A DNA stretch of 64,000 bases from Pseudarthrobacter enclensis (GTDB taxonomy: Bacteria > Actinomycetota > Actinomycetes > Actinomycetales > Micrococcaceae): positions 62,001 to 126,000 of the forward strand of contig NZ_JAUSRE010000006.1 in the NCBI RefSeq assembly GCF_030811655.1. The letters run 5' to 3'. Under the pieces are notes generated by a model. That model was not told the DNA's origin, did not search any database, and worked only from the letters and a program-made list of their open reading frames with translations. The position numbers and the translations under genes were made by a program. Positions within the stretch are counted from its first letter, which is position 1; each line of letters opens with the position of its first letter. Of the stretch, positions 16,611-25,535 are shown piece after piece.

Positions 16611-17429
16611 GTGTCAAAAAATTCCACTACCGCCCGTCACCGCGCGACTCCGGCCCGCTCCATTGCGCTCGAAGGCATCGCCGTGACAGCCAGGTCCCAG
16701 GCCCGCTCGCTGGGCCGTCCCGCACTCGCCGTTGCAGCAGCCTCCGGCATTGCCTTCGGCGTCGGCGCCCCGGCCCACGCCGGTGTGACCGGTCCGGACA
16801 CCACTGAGAAGACCAATGTCCAGGCATACTCCGCGCCCGCTGCCCCCGCCGCGGCCACGGGCACCATCCACACTGTTGTTTCCGGAGACACCCTGGGTGC
16901 CATCGCGACGGCCTACGGCGTCAGCCTGAACGACGTCCTGTCCGCCAACGGACTGGGACTGTCCTCGATCATCTACCCGGGCGACCAGATCCGGATTCCC
17001 GGCGCCGGTTACACCGCCGCACCGGCTCCCGCCCCGGCAGCAGCTCCCGTCCAGGCTGCGGCAGCCACGGCCCCCGCGAACACCGGCATGAACATGTCCT
17101 ACGCGTCCGCCACCACCGGAACCGGAACCGGCGCTGCCATCCTGGCGTCCGCTTACAGCCAGATCGGTGTGAACCAGGACTGCACCGCCATGGTGGAAAA
17201 GGCCCTGCGTTCGGTCGGCAAGAGCGTTGGCGACCTCGCCCCCACGCAGTTCTTCCAATACGGCACCGTGGTAGGCAGCCCGGCGCCCGGCGACTTGATC
17301 ATCACCTCCGGCCACGTTGGTGTCTACGCTGGTGCCGGCCAGGTTGTCAGCGGCGGCGTCAACGGCTACACCACGCAGGTCCACCCCATCAGCTGGCTCA
17401 GCGGCTACTCCGTGGTCCGCGTAGCCTAA
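16611..17429 (+). CDS. Secreted LysM protein with NlpC/P60-like C-terminal domain
   Basis: A 272-residue exported cell-wall protein. It has a long signal peptide with a hydrophobic core ALAVAAASGIAFGVGAPAHA and predicted cleavage after A57. One LysM domain for peptidoglycan binding follows (about residues 86-131, HTVVSGDTLGAIATAYGVS to IYPGDQIRIPG), then an Ala/Pro linker and a C-terminal NlpC/P60-like domain with Cys191 (NQDCTAMVEKAL) and His235 (SGHVGVYAG), a plausible Cys-His pair of an endopeptidase. The GTG at 16611 has GGGAGAGG upstream. Expression is probably set by the c-di-AMP riboswitch in the leader. Confidence 0.88.
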   Translation: MSKNSTTARHRATPARSIALEGIAVTARSQARSLGRPALAVAAASGIAFGVGAPAHAGVTGPDTTEKTNVQAYSAPAAPAAATGTIHTVVSGDTLGAIATAYGVSLNDVLSANGLGLSSIIYPGDQIRIPGAGYTAAPAPAPAAAPVQAAAATAPANTGMNMSYASATTGTGTGAAILASAYSQIGVNQDCTAMVEKALRSVGKSVGDLAPTQFFQYGTVVGSPAPGDLIITSGHVGVYAGAGQVVSGGVNGYTTQVHPISWLSGYSVVRVA

Positions 17430-17471
17430 CCTGCGGGCAGGCGGCCGCCTCCCAGGAGGTCCGGCCAGAGC

Positions 17472-17510
17472 AGGAGGGCGGCGTCCGGTGTATCCGGCCG
17501 CCGCCCTCCT
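17472..17510. terminator. Hairpin terminator
   Basis: Perfect 12-bp arms AGGAGGGCGGCG and CGCCGCCCTCCT around a 15-base loop, followed by GTCGTTT. It lies between the convergent LysM and selO genes. Confidence 0.75.
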
Positions 17511-17569
17511 GTCGTTTGCCATCCGGCCGCCACCTGCAGCCAGGCCTCAAGGCAGGTGCGCGGCGAACC

Positions 17570-19039
17570 TCAGGTTCCGCAGAACGTCATGTATTTGCCA
17601 AAGTCTTCCGGCGGCCCTTCCATGTAGTGTTCCAGCCCGGGCCGCTCGGTGAAGGGATTGCTGACGGCATCCAGCAGCTGCTGCAGGGGTGCCAGGTCTC
17701 CGGCAGTGGCGGCGGACAAAGCCTCCTCCACGAGATGGTTCCTGGGGATGTAAGCGGGGTTTACGCTGTCCATCAACCCGGCGTCGGGCCTGAGCTCCTG
17801 CCACCTTTGCGCCCACGCGTCGAAGGCTGCCAGGTCAAGCACCATGCCGCGGACCGGACGGAGATCGCCCCTTGCCGCGTTGCCAAGGTTCCGGAAGAAG
17901 CTGGTGTAGTCCACCGGGCCGTCCTGGAGGATGGCAATGGCGTCATCAATGAGTCCCGAGACGGCGTCCGGGTGGCCCTCCCTGGCGTGCTCCAGGCCCA
18001 GCTTCTTCCCCATGCCGCTGGACCACGCCTTGCTGTAGTGTCCGCGGAAACCGCCCAGTACCTCGACGGCCGGGGCCACCGCCTTTTCCTGGTCCTCGTC
18101 GATGAGCGGCAGCATTGCCTCGGCAAGCCTGGCAAGGTTCCATTCGGCCAGCACAGGCTGGTTGGCGTAGGCGTAGCGGCCGCTGACGTCGATGGAACTG
18201 TAGACGGCTGCGGGATTGAAGGTGTCCATGAAGGCGCAGGGGCCGTAGTCGATGGTCTCCCCGGAGATGGTCATGTTGTCCGTGTTCATGACGCCGTGGA
18301 CGAATCCGGCCAGCATCCACTGTGCCACCAGTTCAGCCTGCGCTGAGACGACGGAACCGAACAATGCCAGGTAGGGATTTTCCGCGTGGGCGGCGCGCGG
18401 GTAGTGCCGGCTGATGGCGTGGTCGGCCAGCCTCTTCAGGAGGTCCAGGTTTTCCGTGGCCCGGGCGTACTGGAAGCTGCCCACGCGCAGGTGGCTGGCT
18501 GCGACCCGGGCCAGCACGGCGCCGGGCAGCATGCCCTCGCGCCGTACCTGGCGCCCGGTGGCCACGACGGCGAGCGAGCGGGTGGTGGGAATGTGCAGTG
18601 CGTGCATGGCCTCACTGACCAGGTACTCACGCAGCATGGGTCCGACGACGGCCCGGCCGTCCCCGGCGCGGGCGAAAGGCGTGCGCCCCGAACCTTTGAG
18701 ATGGATGTCGAGGAGACGGCCGCTGCGGTCCGTGAGCTCACCCAGGAGGAGTGCGCGTCCGTCACCGAGCAGGGGCGAGTAACCGCCGAATTGGTGCCCG
18801 GCGTAGGCTTGCGCGACGGGGGTGGCACCGGGCGGTACATGGTTGCCGACCAGGAGCCGCACGCCCTCGGGACTGCGCAGGTATTCCGGGTCCAGGCCCA
18901 GGTCATGGGCGAGCGTCTCATTCAGGACCAGGAGCTCGGGGCCGGGCGCTTCCTCGGCCTGCCAGGGAACGGCCAGCTCCGTCAGTTCCCGGGCGAAGCG
19001 GCCGTCAAAAGCCACGGTGGATTCAGCTGCTGCCGTCAT
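17570..19039 (-). CDS. selO: SelO (YdiU) family protein AMPylase
   Basis: A 489-residue pseudokinase-fold protein of the SelO family, which transfers AMP to protein Ser/Thr/Tyr in redox homeostasis. Family blocks visible are [58 protein letters not shown], the active-site [21 protein letters not shown] and NPAYIPRN. It ends TFCGT: the conserved C-terminal Cys replaces the selenocysteine found in some eukaryotic members. The start (ATG 19039) overlaps the end of the RNase Z gene by 17 bases, so the DinB, RNase Z and SelO genes form a tight operon. Confidence 0.95.
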   Translation of the reverse strand: MTAAAESTVAFDGRFARELTELAVPWQAEEAPGPELLVLNETLAHDLGLDPEYLRSPEGVRLLVGNHVPPGATPVAQAYAGHQFGGYSPLLGDGRALLLGELTDRSGRLLDIHLKGSGRTPFARAGDGRAVVGPMLREYLVSEAMHALHIPTTRSLAVVATGRQVRREGMLPGAVLARVAASHLRVGSFQYARATENLDLLKRLADHAISRHYPRAAHAENPYLALFGSVVSAQAELVAQWMLAGFVHGVMNTDNMTISGETIDYGPCAFMDTFNPAAVYSSIDVSGRYAYANQPVLAEWNLARLAEAMLPLIDEDQEKAVAPAVEVLGGFRGHYSKAWSSGMGKKLGLEHAREGHPDAVSGLIDDAIAILQDGPVDYTSFFRNLGNAARGDLRPVRGMVLDLAAFDAWAQRWQELRPDAGLMDSVNPAYIPRNHLVEEALSAATAGDLAPLQQLLDAVSNPFTERPGLEHYMEGPPEDFGKYMTFCGT

Positions 19040-19970
19040 GCTTTAACCCTATCGCCGTCGCTGGTCGCGCAGACTCCCCAACTGGTTGCCGCCGCCGGGG
19101 AACGGGAATGCGGTCCAGGTCCTTGGCGGCAATGACCGTCGTGCCGGGGGCACGGGCCCTTGCCTGCCCTGCAAGAAAAGTGGCGTCGTCGCCGTACCGT
19201 GACGAGAAATGCGTGAGCACCAGGGTCCGCGACTTCCCGGACGCCGCGAGCTCCCCTGCCTGCCCGGCCGTAAGGTGCAGGTATTGCTGCGCCAGCCCGC
19301 CGTCGTCGTCGCTGAACGTTGACTCAGTGACCAGCAGGTCGGTGCCGTCTGCCAGTTCCTCTGCGCCCGGGCAGGGCGCGGTGTCCATGATGAAGCCAAA
19401 GCGCTGGCCCGGCCTGGGGATGCTCACGTCGGCCACGCTGACCGCACCCATCGTGCCCTGGCGCTGCAGCCGTCCAACGTCCCGCCCCTGGATTCCTGCC
19501 GCCTTGAGCCGGTCAGGCAGGAAGGTGCGGCCGTCCGGCTCGGTGAGCAGGTAGCCATATGTCTCGATCCGGTGTTTCAGGGGCCGGATCTCCAGGCCCT
19601 CGGCGACAGGCCCGCTCCCGGCATGCGGGTGCAGCCGGAGGTCGACGCCGGGCGCACTGACGGCTATGAGGGCCCGGACCACTTGGTCCCCGGTGGCCGG
19701 ATAGTGCAGGTGGACGGGGTGTTCCACGCCATCCAGTGCCATCCGCGAGAGGACGCCGGGCAGGCCGAAACAGTGGTCCCCGTGCACGTGGGTAAGGCAG
19801 ATCCGGGTGATGTCGCCGGCGGCCACCCCCGCGTGGATCATCTGGCGCTGGGTTCCCTCGCCGGGGTCGAACAGCAGCCCCTGGCCGTCCCAGCCCAGGA
19901 AGTAACCGTTGTGGTTCCGGGTCCGGGTGGGAACCTGGGACGCGGTGCCCAGGACCACGAGTTCACGCAC
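19023..19970 (-). CDS. rnz: Ribonuclease Z
   Basis: A 315-residue metallo-beta-lactamase-fold endonuclease that trims the 3' ends of tRNA precursors. Motifs are [19 protein letters not shown] at the N-terminus, the [10 protein letters not shown] segment, the Zn site [33 protein letters not shown] and LTHFSSRYG. The GTG at 19970 overlaps the end of the DinB-family gene by 8 bases and aligns with the beginning of similarity; longer forms read through that gene. Middle gene of a three-gene operon. Confidence 0.93.
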   Translation of the reverse strand: MRELVVLGTASQVPTRTRNHNGYFLGWDGQGLLFDPGEGTQRQMIHAGVAAGDITRICLTHVHGDHCFGLPGVLSRMALDGVEHPVHLHYPATGDQVVRALIAVSAPGVDLRLHPHAGSGPVAEGLEIRPLKHRIETYGYLLTEPDGRTFLPDRLKAAGIQGRDVGRLQRQGTMGAVSVADVSIPRPGQRFGFIMDTAPCPGAEELADGTDLLVTESTFSDDDGGLAQQYLHLTAGQAGELAASGKSRTLVLTHFSSRYGDDATFLAGQARARAPGTTVIAAKDLDRIPVPRRRQPVGESARPATAIGLKHDGSS

Positions 19971-20487
19971 CGCCGGCGCCCGCCGTTCCGGCGTGCAGCC
20001 CTTTGACGTAGGCGGCCTGGCCGAGATGCTGGAGGCAGTCCCCCAGAATGCTGACCAGCCGCACGCCAAGGGTGACCGGTGGATCCCAATGCCTGTCGAT
20101 GACCCGGTCGAGGTCCGGATCATCCGTCCCCTCCAGGACCCCGGCGGTCTGCCGGTGGACCGCCTGGTAATACTCCAGCAGGAGTTCCGCGGGGGCGCGG
20201 ACAGCGTCCACCTGGCGGCTCGAGTGCCCGTAACCGGTGTCACTGTCACCCAGGGGAAGGTCGAAGCGGGATTGGAACCCGCCGGCTTTCCATACCTGTT
20301 CCATCCCTGCAGCGGAGGCAACCTGGGCATCTTCCACCCGGGCCGTATGCCATATCAGCCACGCGATGGAGTTGCCGTTGCCGGCGGGGCGACGCTGCAG
20401 GTCCGCCTCGTTGAGCCCCTCCAGAGTATGCCGGACAAGCCCGGGGAGCCGGCCGAAGGCTTCCAGCAGCAGTTCCTTGGAGTGCAT
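19963..20487 (-). CDS. DinB family / mycothiol-dependent protein (DUF664-like)
   Basis: A 174-residue four-helix-bundle protein of the DinB superfamily. The N-terminus LLLEAFGRLPGLVRHTLEGL, the block GNGNSIAWLIWHTARVEDAQ with its metal-ligand His, and the C-terminal HLGQAAYVKGLH give the three-His metal pattern. Relatives include mycothiol- and bacillithiol-dependent transferases and maleylpyruvate isomerase. The substrate is unknown; mycothiol use is inferred from the actinobacterial host. First gene of the operon, ATG 20487, with GGGAGGACG as ribosome site. Confidence 0.85.
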   Translation of the reverse strand: MHSKELLLEAFGRLPGLVRHTLEGLNEADLQRRPAGNGNSIAWLIWHTARVEDAQVASAAGMEQVWKAGGFQSRFDLPLGDSDTGYGHSSRQVDAVRAPAELLLEYYQAVHRQTAGVLEGTDDPDLDRVIDRHWDPPVTLGVRLVSILGDCLQHLGQAAYVKGLHAGTAGAGGA

Positions 20488-20544
20488 GTGCGTCCTCCCA
20501 CGGCCTCCGCGGCCGCCTCGTGCCCGCGTCCCCTGACTGGGCCG

Positions 20545-20976
20545 CTAGTGTTCCAGATCGTCAGGCTCGAACTCGCTGAGCGGAGAGCCGCCGAAGTTTT
20601 CCTCGTCGTCGCTGGCATCCGCTCCCAGGCCTGCCGGCGCTTCACCAAAGTCGACGTCGGCCGCTGCTTCCCCCAGCGTGGGGGCGTCCGGCGGCACCTG
20701 TTCATCGCCTGAGCGGTAACGGGCCCGGACTGTTCCGTCCCGCAGCGTCTGGTCGCTCAGGAAATCCTCCTCTTCACCCGAAATGCCCTCGTCCTGCAGC
20801 AGCGGGTCTTCCTGCCAGTGGTCGGGGTTGTTCTCGGCAGCGCCGGGGTAGTTGTCAGGTTCGCCGGATACAGGGTCAAGTTCGAAGGAGGACGCGGCGC
20901 CCGGAGTTTCATCGAGAAGCACGTCGTTTTCCTGCACAACTTCGAGGTCATCGTCGGGAACGTTCTGTTCAGTCAT
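20545..20976 (-). CDS. DUF5709 domain-containing acidic protein
   Basis: A 143-residue, very acidic and probably largely disordered protein (Asp/Glu about one quarter), starting MTEQNVPDDDLEVVQEND. It contains DPVSGEPDNYPGAAENNPDHW and QDEGISGEEEDFLSDQTLRD, which match the actinobacterial DUF5709 family. Function unknown. An AAAGG site precedes two adjacent ATGs at 20979 and 20976; spacing favours the second. The promoter region is shared with the divergent permease gene. Confidence 0.8.
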   Translation of the reverse strand: MTEQNVPDDDLEVVQENDVLLDETPGAASSFELDPVSGEPDNYPGAAENNPDHWQEDPLLQDEGISGEEEDFLSDQTLRDGTVRARYRSGDEQVPPDAPTLGEAAADVDFGEAPAGLGADASDDEENFGGSPLSEFEPDDLEH

Positions 20977-21107
20977 CATGCTGCCTTTCTGGTTGACCGT
21001 AAGGCTGACAATAGTACGCATACTGACCAATGGGGATGGATGGGAATCACTGGGGTAAGAAAGGAAGGAAGCTGATTCGACGCTCACAGGCAACTAAGGA
21101 GAACACC

Positions 21108-22253
21108 ATGGAACGAAACGCTGCACCGGACGGCCCCGCGGCGGAGCCGTCCGTGCCCCGGTCTGTCGCTGCCCGGATGTCCGGCCTCTGGCTGGACGGC
21201 CTGGGGCGGGCGAGCATCCGCGCGATCCAGACGCTCAGCGTGCTGGCGCTTGCCTGGGTAGTGGTGGTGGCAGCCACGCGGGTTCCGCTGGTCACCATCC
21301 CTGTCCTGGTCGCCCTGATCCTGGCCTCGGCAATGGCTCCCGCGGTCCGGTGGCTGTCGACGCACGGATGGCCGCGGGCGCTCGCCGTACTGTCGTCCTT
21401 CCTGGTGATCGTGGCCGTTGCCTCCGGCGTGGTGGGCGGCATCGTCGCCCTGGTAAGGCAGCAGGCTTCCGTCCTCGCCGCCCGGGCAGAAGCAGGGATC
21501 GCCCAGTTGCAGCAATTCATCACCACCGGACCCGTCGCCCTGACGAATGCCCAGATAGACGCCGCCCGCAGCGAGTTCCAGAAGTTCCTCGCCGGAGGTA
21601 CTTTGGGTGCCGACGCCCTGACCGGGCTGCGGACTGCCGGTGAAATCGTTGCTGGATCCATCCTGACGGCAGTGATCCTTTTCTTCTTCCTCAAGGACGG
21701 CGAAAAGATCCGGTCCTTCCTGTTTGGTTTCCTGCCCGGGAGCCGCCAGGGCAAGGCCCACCTGGCCGCCGAACGCAGCATCGTGGTGCTGGGCGGCTAC
21801 GTCCGCGGGACCCTCATCATTGCCGCCATTGACGCCGTGATCATCCTGGTGGGCCTCCTGATCCTGCAGGTCCCGCTTGCGGTCCCCCTGGCCGCAGTGG
21901 TCTTCCTGGGCGGGTTCATACCCATCATTGGTGCCACCTCTGCGGGGAGCCTCGCAGTGCTGGTGGCTCTTGTGGAGAACGGACCTGTTCCCGCGCTTAT
22001 TGTCTTGGTGCTCCTGGTGGCCGCCAACCAGTTCGAGCACCACATCCTCCAACCGCTCTTCATGGGCAGGGTCCTGCGGATCCACGGGCTGGTCATCATC
22101 CTTGCCCTGGCGGCGGGGGCAACGCTGGCCGGCGTCATCGGGGCGCTGCTGGCGGTCCCCCTGGCCGCCGTCGGGTGGACCATCTTCAAGACCATTGCCG
22201 AAAAGGACACGCCCGGCCCGGAGCCCATCGCACCGGCAATGCCCGGGGAATAG
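21108..22253 (+). CDS. AI-2E family transporter
   Basis: A 381-residue integral membrane protein with about eight hydrophobic helices, of the AI-2E/PerM superfamily. Typical features are two early helices around LALAWVVVVAATRV, a periplasmic-type loop (QQFITTGPVALTNAQID...), a helix ILTAVILFFFLKDGEKI, the GLLILQVPLAVPLAAVVFLGGFIPIIGATSAG region and LQPLFMGRVLRIHGL. Substrate unknown; members export autoinducer-2 or act as Na+/H+ antiporters. Start ATG 21108 follows AAGGAG. No DosR-like box lies upstream, so I place it just outside the island. Confidence 0.9.
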   Translation: MERNAAPDGPAAEPSVPRSVAARMSGLWLDGLGRASIRAIQTLSVLALAWVVVVAATRVPLVTIPVLVALILASAMAPAVRWLSTHGWPRALAVLSSFLVIVAVASGVVGGIVALVRQQASVLAARAEAGIAQLQQFITTGPVALTNAQIDAARSEFQKFLAGGTLGADALTGLRTAGEIVAGSILTAVILFFFLKDGEKIRSFLFGFLPGSRQGKAHLAAERSIVVLGGYVRGTLIIAAIDAVIILVGLLILQVPLAVPLAAVVFLGGFIPIIGATSAGSLAVLVALVENGPVPALIVLVLLVAANQFEHHILQPLFMGRVLRIHGLVIILALAAGATLAGVIGALLAVPLAAVGWTIFKTIAEKDTPGPEPIAPAMPGE

Positions 22254-22271
22254 AGCCTGAACAGCGCTTCT

Positions 22272-22285
22272 GTGACCTTTGGCCC
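22272..22285 (+). promoter_or_regulatory. DosR-like box 1 (GTGACCTTTGGCCC)
   Basis: Element of the family described in the findings, 74 bases upstream of the universal stress protein gene at 22360. Confidence 0.75.
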
Positions 22286-22359
22286 TACAGTCCCCTAGTC
22301 CCGGGGGCCACTCTTGAAAGGCAGGAAGCCAGTTCCCCAAACGAGCAGGAAGTGCGGCC

Positions 22360-23226
22360 ATGACATCCCGGAAACCCATCGCTGTTGGCACCGACGACTC
22401 AGCACCGAGCCAGGCCGCCGTCCTCTGGGCAGCCCGCCGCGCACACCGCGCGGGGCTGCCGCTGGTGATCCTCCACGTGGTGGACAACCGGTGGGTTTCT
22501 GAACCGTACCCCTGGTTCGGAACCCTCCAGCAGGCCGGTGAAGAACTCCTCAAGACCGCCGCCGGCCGCCTCGAAGGGACCGTGCCCATCACGCCTGACA
22601 CAGAACTGCTGACCGGCAGTGTGGGAGGGTCGCTGGCAAAATACTCCAAGAAGACCTCGATGATGGTCATTGGCTCCGGCAGCGGGCACTTCGGGGGTAC
22701 CCTCGCCGACCGTGCGCTCCAGGTGGCCACGGCTGCCAAGGTGCCGGTCGCCGTCGTTGGCACCCAGGACCTGGAAGGCCGGACCGGGGTTGTGGTGGGC
22801 GTTGACGGGTCCGCCGAGGCCACGCAAGCCGTCGCCTTCGCGGCCGCTGAAGCGGACCGGGAAGGCGATGAACTCACCGTTGTCTACGCCGTGAATGCCC
22901 CGAATCCCATAGTCGACGCCGGCCTGACACCTGGCGCCCTCGCGGAGGCCATCGTGGACGAGGAACGGGTGGTGCTCTCCGAGACTGTCGCCGGGCTCAA
23001 GGAAGACTACCCGGACCTGACCGTGCACCAGCGGCTTGAAACCGAACGAGGCGCGGTGGACGCGCTCGTCCAGGCTGCTGCCGGGGCGCGGTTGCTGGTG
23101 GTGGGCAGCCGCGGCAGGGGGGCCTTCAAGCGCCTGCTGCTCGGTTCCACTGCACACGGGGTCCTGAGGCACCTTCCCTGCCCCACCGTCATCACGCGGA
23201 CTGACGAAGCACTCAACACCATCTAG
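22360..23226 (+). CDS. Universal stress protein, tandem domains
   Basis: A 288-residue protein with two UspA domains. The N-terminal one (residues 1-140, PIAVGTDDSAPSQAAVLWAA) has a degenerate nucleotide loop (IGSGSGHFGG). The C-terminal one (residues 145-285, VVVGVDGSAEATQAVAFAAA) has an intact ATP motif, GSRG-x9-GST. Two-domain Usps of this type (Rv1996, Rv2005c, Rv2623 class) are core members of the mycobacterial DosR regulon. ATG at 22360, with box 1 upstream. Followed after 65 bases by the DUF4389 gene, probably the same transcript. Role in growth arrest or energy stress is inferred from family and context. Confidence 0.92.
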   Translation: MTSRKPIAVGTDDSAPSQAAVLWAARRAHRAGLPLVILHVVDNRWVSEPYPWFGTLQQAGEELLKTAAGRLEGTVPITPDTELLTGSVGGSLAKYSKKTSMMVIGSGSGHFGGTLADRALQVATAAKVPVAVVGTQDLEGRTGVVVGVDGSAEATQAVAFAAAEADREGDELTVVYAVNAPNPIVDAGLTPGALAEAIVDEERVVLSETVAGLKEDYPDLTVHQRLETERGAVDALVQAAAGARLLVVGSRGRGAFKRLLLGSTAHGVLRHLPCPTVITRTDEALNTI

Positions 23227-23291
23227 GCCGGTCCGCCTGCCGTTCCCGTTGCCACGCCTTTGCGAACTCCGCCGCGGAAGGTCAGGACGCC

Positions 23292-24953
23292 ATGAAGAAA
23301 CCCGCCGCCATCATCATGCTGATCCTCGGGATCCTCATCACGCTTCCCGGGCTGGCCGCTTTGGCGGGCGGTGCCGTGGCATCCGCGGTGGGGTCGGTCC
23401 AGGGTGACGGTTACCTGACCTCCGGCACGTCACGCTTCTCCGTCAACTCCTTTGCCCTGACGTCGCCGCGGGCCGGCGCCATGGGCGAGGACGTCCCGGG
23501 AAGGGTCCCGTTCGATATCGGCACCCTCAGGCTGCGGGTTGCGCCGGTGGTGCCGGACAAACCAGTGTTCGTCGGCATCGGCCGGCAGTCCGACGTCGAA
23601 CAGTACCTGTCCGGCGTGCACCACTCGGAATTGCTCAATATCCGGCAGCGGCCTTTCCGCGCTGACTACCGCGACGTGCCGGGCGGCAACCCGCCGGGGC
23701 CACCGGCCGGCCAGGGCTTCTGGACGGCATCCGTCTCAGGTACCGGGGAACAGGAGCTTACCTGGAGTATCACCCCCGGCGCGTGGGAAGTGGTGGTCAT
23801 GAACGCAGACGCTTCTCCCGGCATTGACGTCCAGGCGCAGGCAGGCTTCCGTTCCGACCTCATCCGCCCTGCAGCAATTGCCCTGCTGGTGGGCGGGGCC
23901 ATTGCCCTGGTGGTTGGCATACCGCTCATCATTGTCGGCGCGGCAGGACTGGGCAGGCACACACAGCCTCCCGTTGGGGGACCGCCAACGGGAGGCCCAA
24001 CCTATCCGGGCGCAACGTATCCTGATCCGGCGTATCCGGCTCCGGCGTATCCGGCTCCGGCGTATCCGGCTCCGGGACATCAGCAGCGAGCACCGGCAGG
24101 CGGGTGGGACCAGTCGGAGTCAACGCCCGGGACCGCGCCCATCCCGCCGCCCCAGCCCTTTATCCCTGTCCCCGGCGGCCCTGCACCGTACCCTGCGAGG
24201 CTTTTCGGTGAGCTCGACCCAGGACTCTCACGGTGGATGTGGCTGGTCAAATGGTTCCTGGCGATACCGCATTTCATCCTCCTGTTCTTCCTTTGGTTCG
24301 CGTTCGTCATCACAACCATCGTGGCCGGGTTCGCCGTCCTGTTTACGGGCCGGTATCCAAGGGCGCTCTTTGACTTCAACGTAGGCGTGATGCGGTGGAA
24401 CTGGCGGGTGGCGTTCTACGCGTACGCTGCCGTGGGCACCGACCTGTACCCGCCCTTCACCCTCAAACGCACCGCCTACCCCGCAGATTTTGATGTGGAC
24501 TATCCGGAGCGGCTCTCCCGCGGCCTGGTCCTGGTGAAATGGTGGCTGCTGTCCATTCCACACCTTCTGCTGATCGCAGCGTTTACCAACACCACGTGGA
24601 GGTGGCGCGCGGACACGAACGTCGACGGAACAACCTATGTCCAGGACGCCGGGCCGTCCCTGCTGGGACTCCTGGTCCTGATCGCGGCAGTCATCCTGCT
24701 GTTCACCGGCCGCTACCAGCGGCCGCTGTTCGACTTCATCCTTGGCATCGACCGCTGGATCTACCGGGTGCTGGTGTATACAGCGCTGATGCGGGATGAG
24801 TATCCGCCGTTCCGGCTCGACCAGGGGCCGGCCGAACCCGTGTGGCCGGCGGAGGCCGCTCCCCCGGCGGCTCCCCCGGCGGCTGCCCGGCCCGCAAGTG
24901 CCCCGCCCACAGGGTCACCGCCGGGCGGCACCCCTCCCGCAGGTGCCCCGTGA
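23292..24953 (+). CDS. DUF4389 domain-containing membrane protein
   Basis: A 553-residue membrane protein. The N-terminal helix IIMLILGILITLPGLAALAGG is followed by an extracytoplasmic domain of about 170 residues and a second helix (AIALLVGGAIALVVGIPLIIVGAAGL). A Pro/Ala/Tyr linker encoded by tandem 15-bp repeats comes next, then two DUF4389 modules, each starting with a helix pair: WLVKWFLAIPHFILLFFLW and LVKWWLLSIPHLLLIAAF. Both carry the paired TGRYPRALFDFNVGVMRWNWRV and TGRYQRPLFDFILGIDRWIYRV motifs. The Pro/Ala-rich tail is disordered. Function unknown. Its stop codon lies inside DosR-like box 2. Confidence 0.85.
   Translation: MKKPAAIIMLILGILITLPGLAALAGGAVASAVGSVQGDGYLTSGTSRFSVNSFALTSPRAGAMGEDVPGRVPFDIGTLRLRVAPVVPDKPVFVGIGRQSDVEQYLSGVHHSELLNIRQRPFRADYRDVPGGNPPGPPAGQGFWTASVSGTGEQELTWSITPGAWEVVVMNADASPGIDVQAQAGFRSDLIRPAAIALLVGGAIALVVGIPLIIVGAAGLGRHTQPPVGGPPTGGPTYPGATYPDPAYPAPAYPAPAYPAPGHQQRAPAGGWDQSESTPGTAPIPPPQPFIPVPGGPAPYPARLFGELDPGLSRWMWLVKWFLAIPHFILLFFLWFAFVITTIVAGFAVLFTGRYPRALFDFNVGVMRWNWRVAFYAYAAVGTDLYPPFTLKRTAYPADFDVDYPERLSRGLVLVKWWLLSIPHLLLIAAFTNTTWRWRADTNVDGTTYVQDAGPSLLGLLVLIAAVILLFTGRYQRPLFDFILGIDRWIYRVLVYTALMRDEYPPFRLDQGPAEPVWPAEAAPPAAPPAAARPASAPPTGSPPGGTPPAGAP
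24031..24075 (+). repeat. Three perfect 15-bp tandem repeats
   Basis: The unit CGTATCCGGCTCCGG occurs three times in a row within the DUF4389 gene and encodes a Tyr-Pro-Ala-Pro-Ala linker repeat. A diverged copy precedes it. Such repeats can vary in number by slippage. Confidence 0.85.
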
Positions 24954-24963
24954 CCTTCGGCCC
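24950..24963 (+). promoter_or_regulatory. DosR-like box 2 (GTGACCTTCGGCCC)
   Basis: 66 bases upstream of the single-domain stress protein gene at 25029. The box contains the TGA stop codon of the preceding DUF4389 gene. Confidence 0.75.
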
Positions 24964-25028
24964 TAGCCCGGCTGCGGGCACCCGGGCATGATGGGCCCTG
25001 ACAGCGCGGTCCTACCGAGGGAGCAGAC

Positions 25029-25496
25029 ATGAGCATCGCCGGGGCACCAATAGCCAGGATCGTGGTGGGCGTGGACGGATCCGAAGCATCGGTGGAGGCA
25101 CTCCGCCAGGCCCAACGGCTTGCCACTCCGCTGGGGGCCAAGGTGCAGGCGGTTGCCTGCTGGGAGTACCCGCAGATGTACAGCGGCTACGTCATGATGG
25201 GCATCGAGGGCTTCGAAGAAGGTGCCAGGAAGGTCCTGGAAGAGGCCGTCGCGCAGGCTTTCGGAGCCGAGACGCCGGCCAACGTCACCTCCACGCTCAT
25301 CCGCAGCCATCCCCGTGAGGCCCTGATCGACGCCAGCCGCGAGGCAGACATGATCGTGGTGGGGCGCCGCGGGCACGGTGGATTCGGTGGCCTGCTCCTG
25401 GGCTCGGTGAGCTCCGCCATCGTCGCGCACGCCCACTGCCCCGTCCTGGTGGTGCACACCCCCGAGGACGGTTTCGAACCGGCCAGGGGTTCCTAA
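25029..25496 (+). CDS. Universal stress protein, single domain
   Basis: A 155-residue UspA-fold protein starting ARIVVGVDGSEASVEALRQAQ, with a complete ATP-binding loop (VVGRRGHGGFGGLLLGSVS, G-x2-G-x9-GS). Probably a cytoplasmic ATP-binding dimer acting in stress survival. Start ATG 25029 with GGGAGCAG at suitable distance. Close relative of the stress protein encoded on the other strand at 30697-31176, suggesting duplication within the island. Confidence 0.93.
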   Translation: MSIAGAPIARIVVGVDGSEASVEALRQAQRLATPLGAKVQAVACWEYPQMYSGYVMMGIEGFEEGARKVLEEAVAQAFGAETPANVTSTLIRSHPREALIDASREADMIVVGRRGHGGFGGLLLGSVSSAIVAHAHCPVLVVHTPEDGFEPARGS

Positions 25497-25535
25497 GCGG
25501 CCCCAGGCGGCAAGAGCTACCGATGTCCGGGGCAG

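Noticed and set aside
21084..22877. Long minus-strand frame spanning the AI-2E permease and part of the Usp
   Set aside because: It spans two real genes antisense and reads as low-complexity basic and acidic stretches.
24031..24075. Repeats considered as a CRISPR or regulatory array
   Set aside because: In-frame, contiguous 15-bp units coding a Pro/Ala linker, without spacers.
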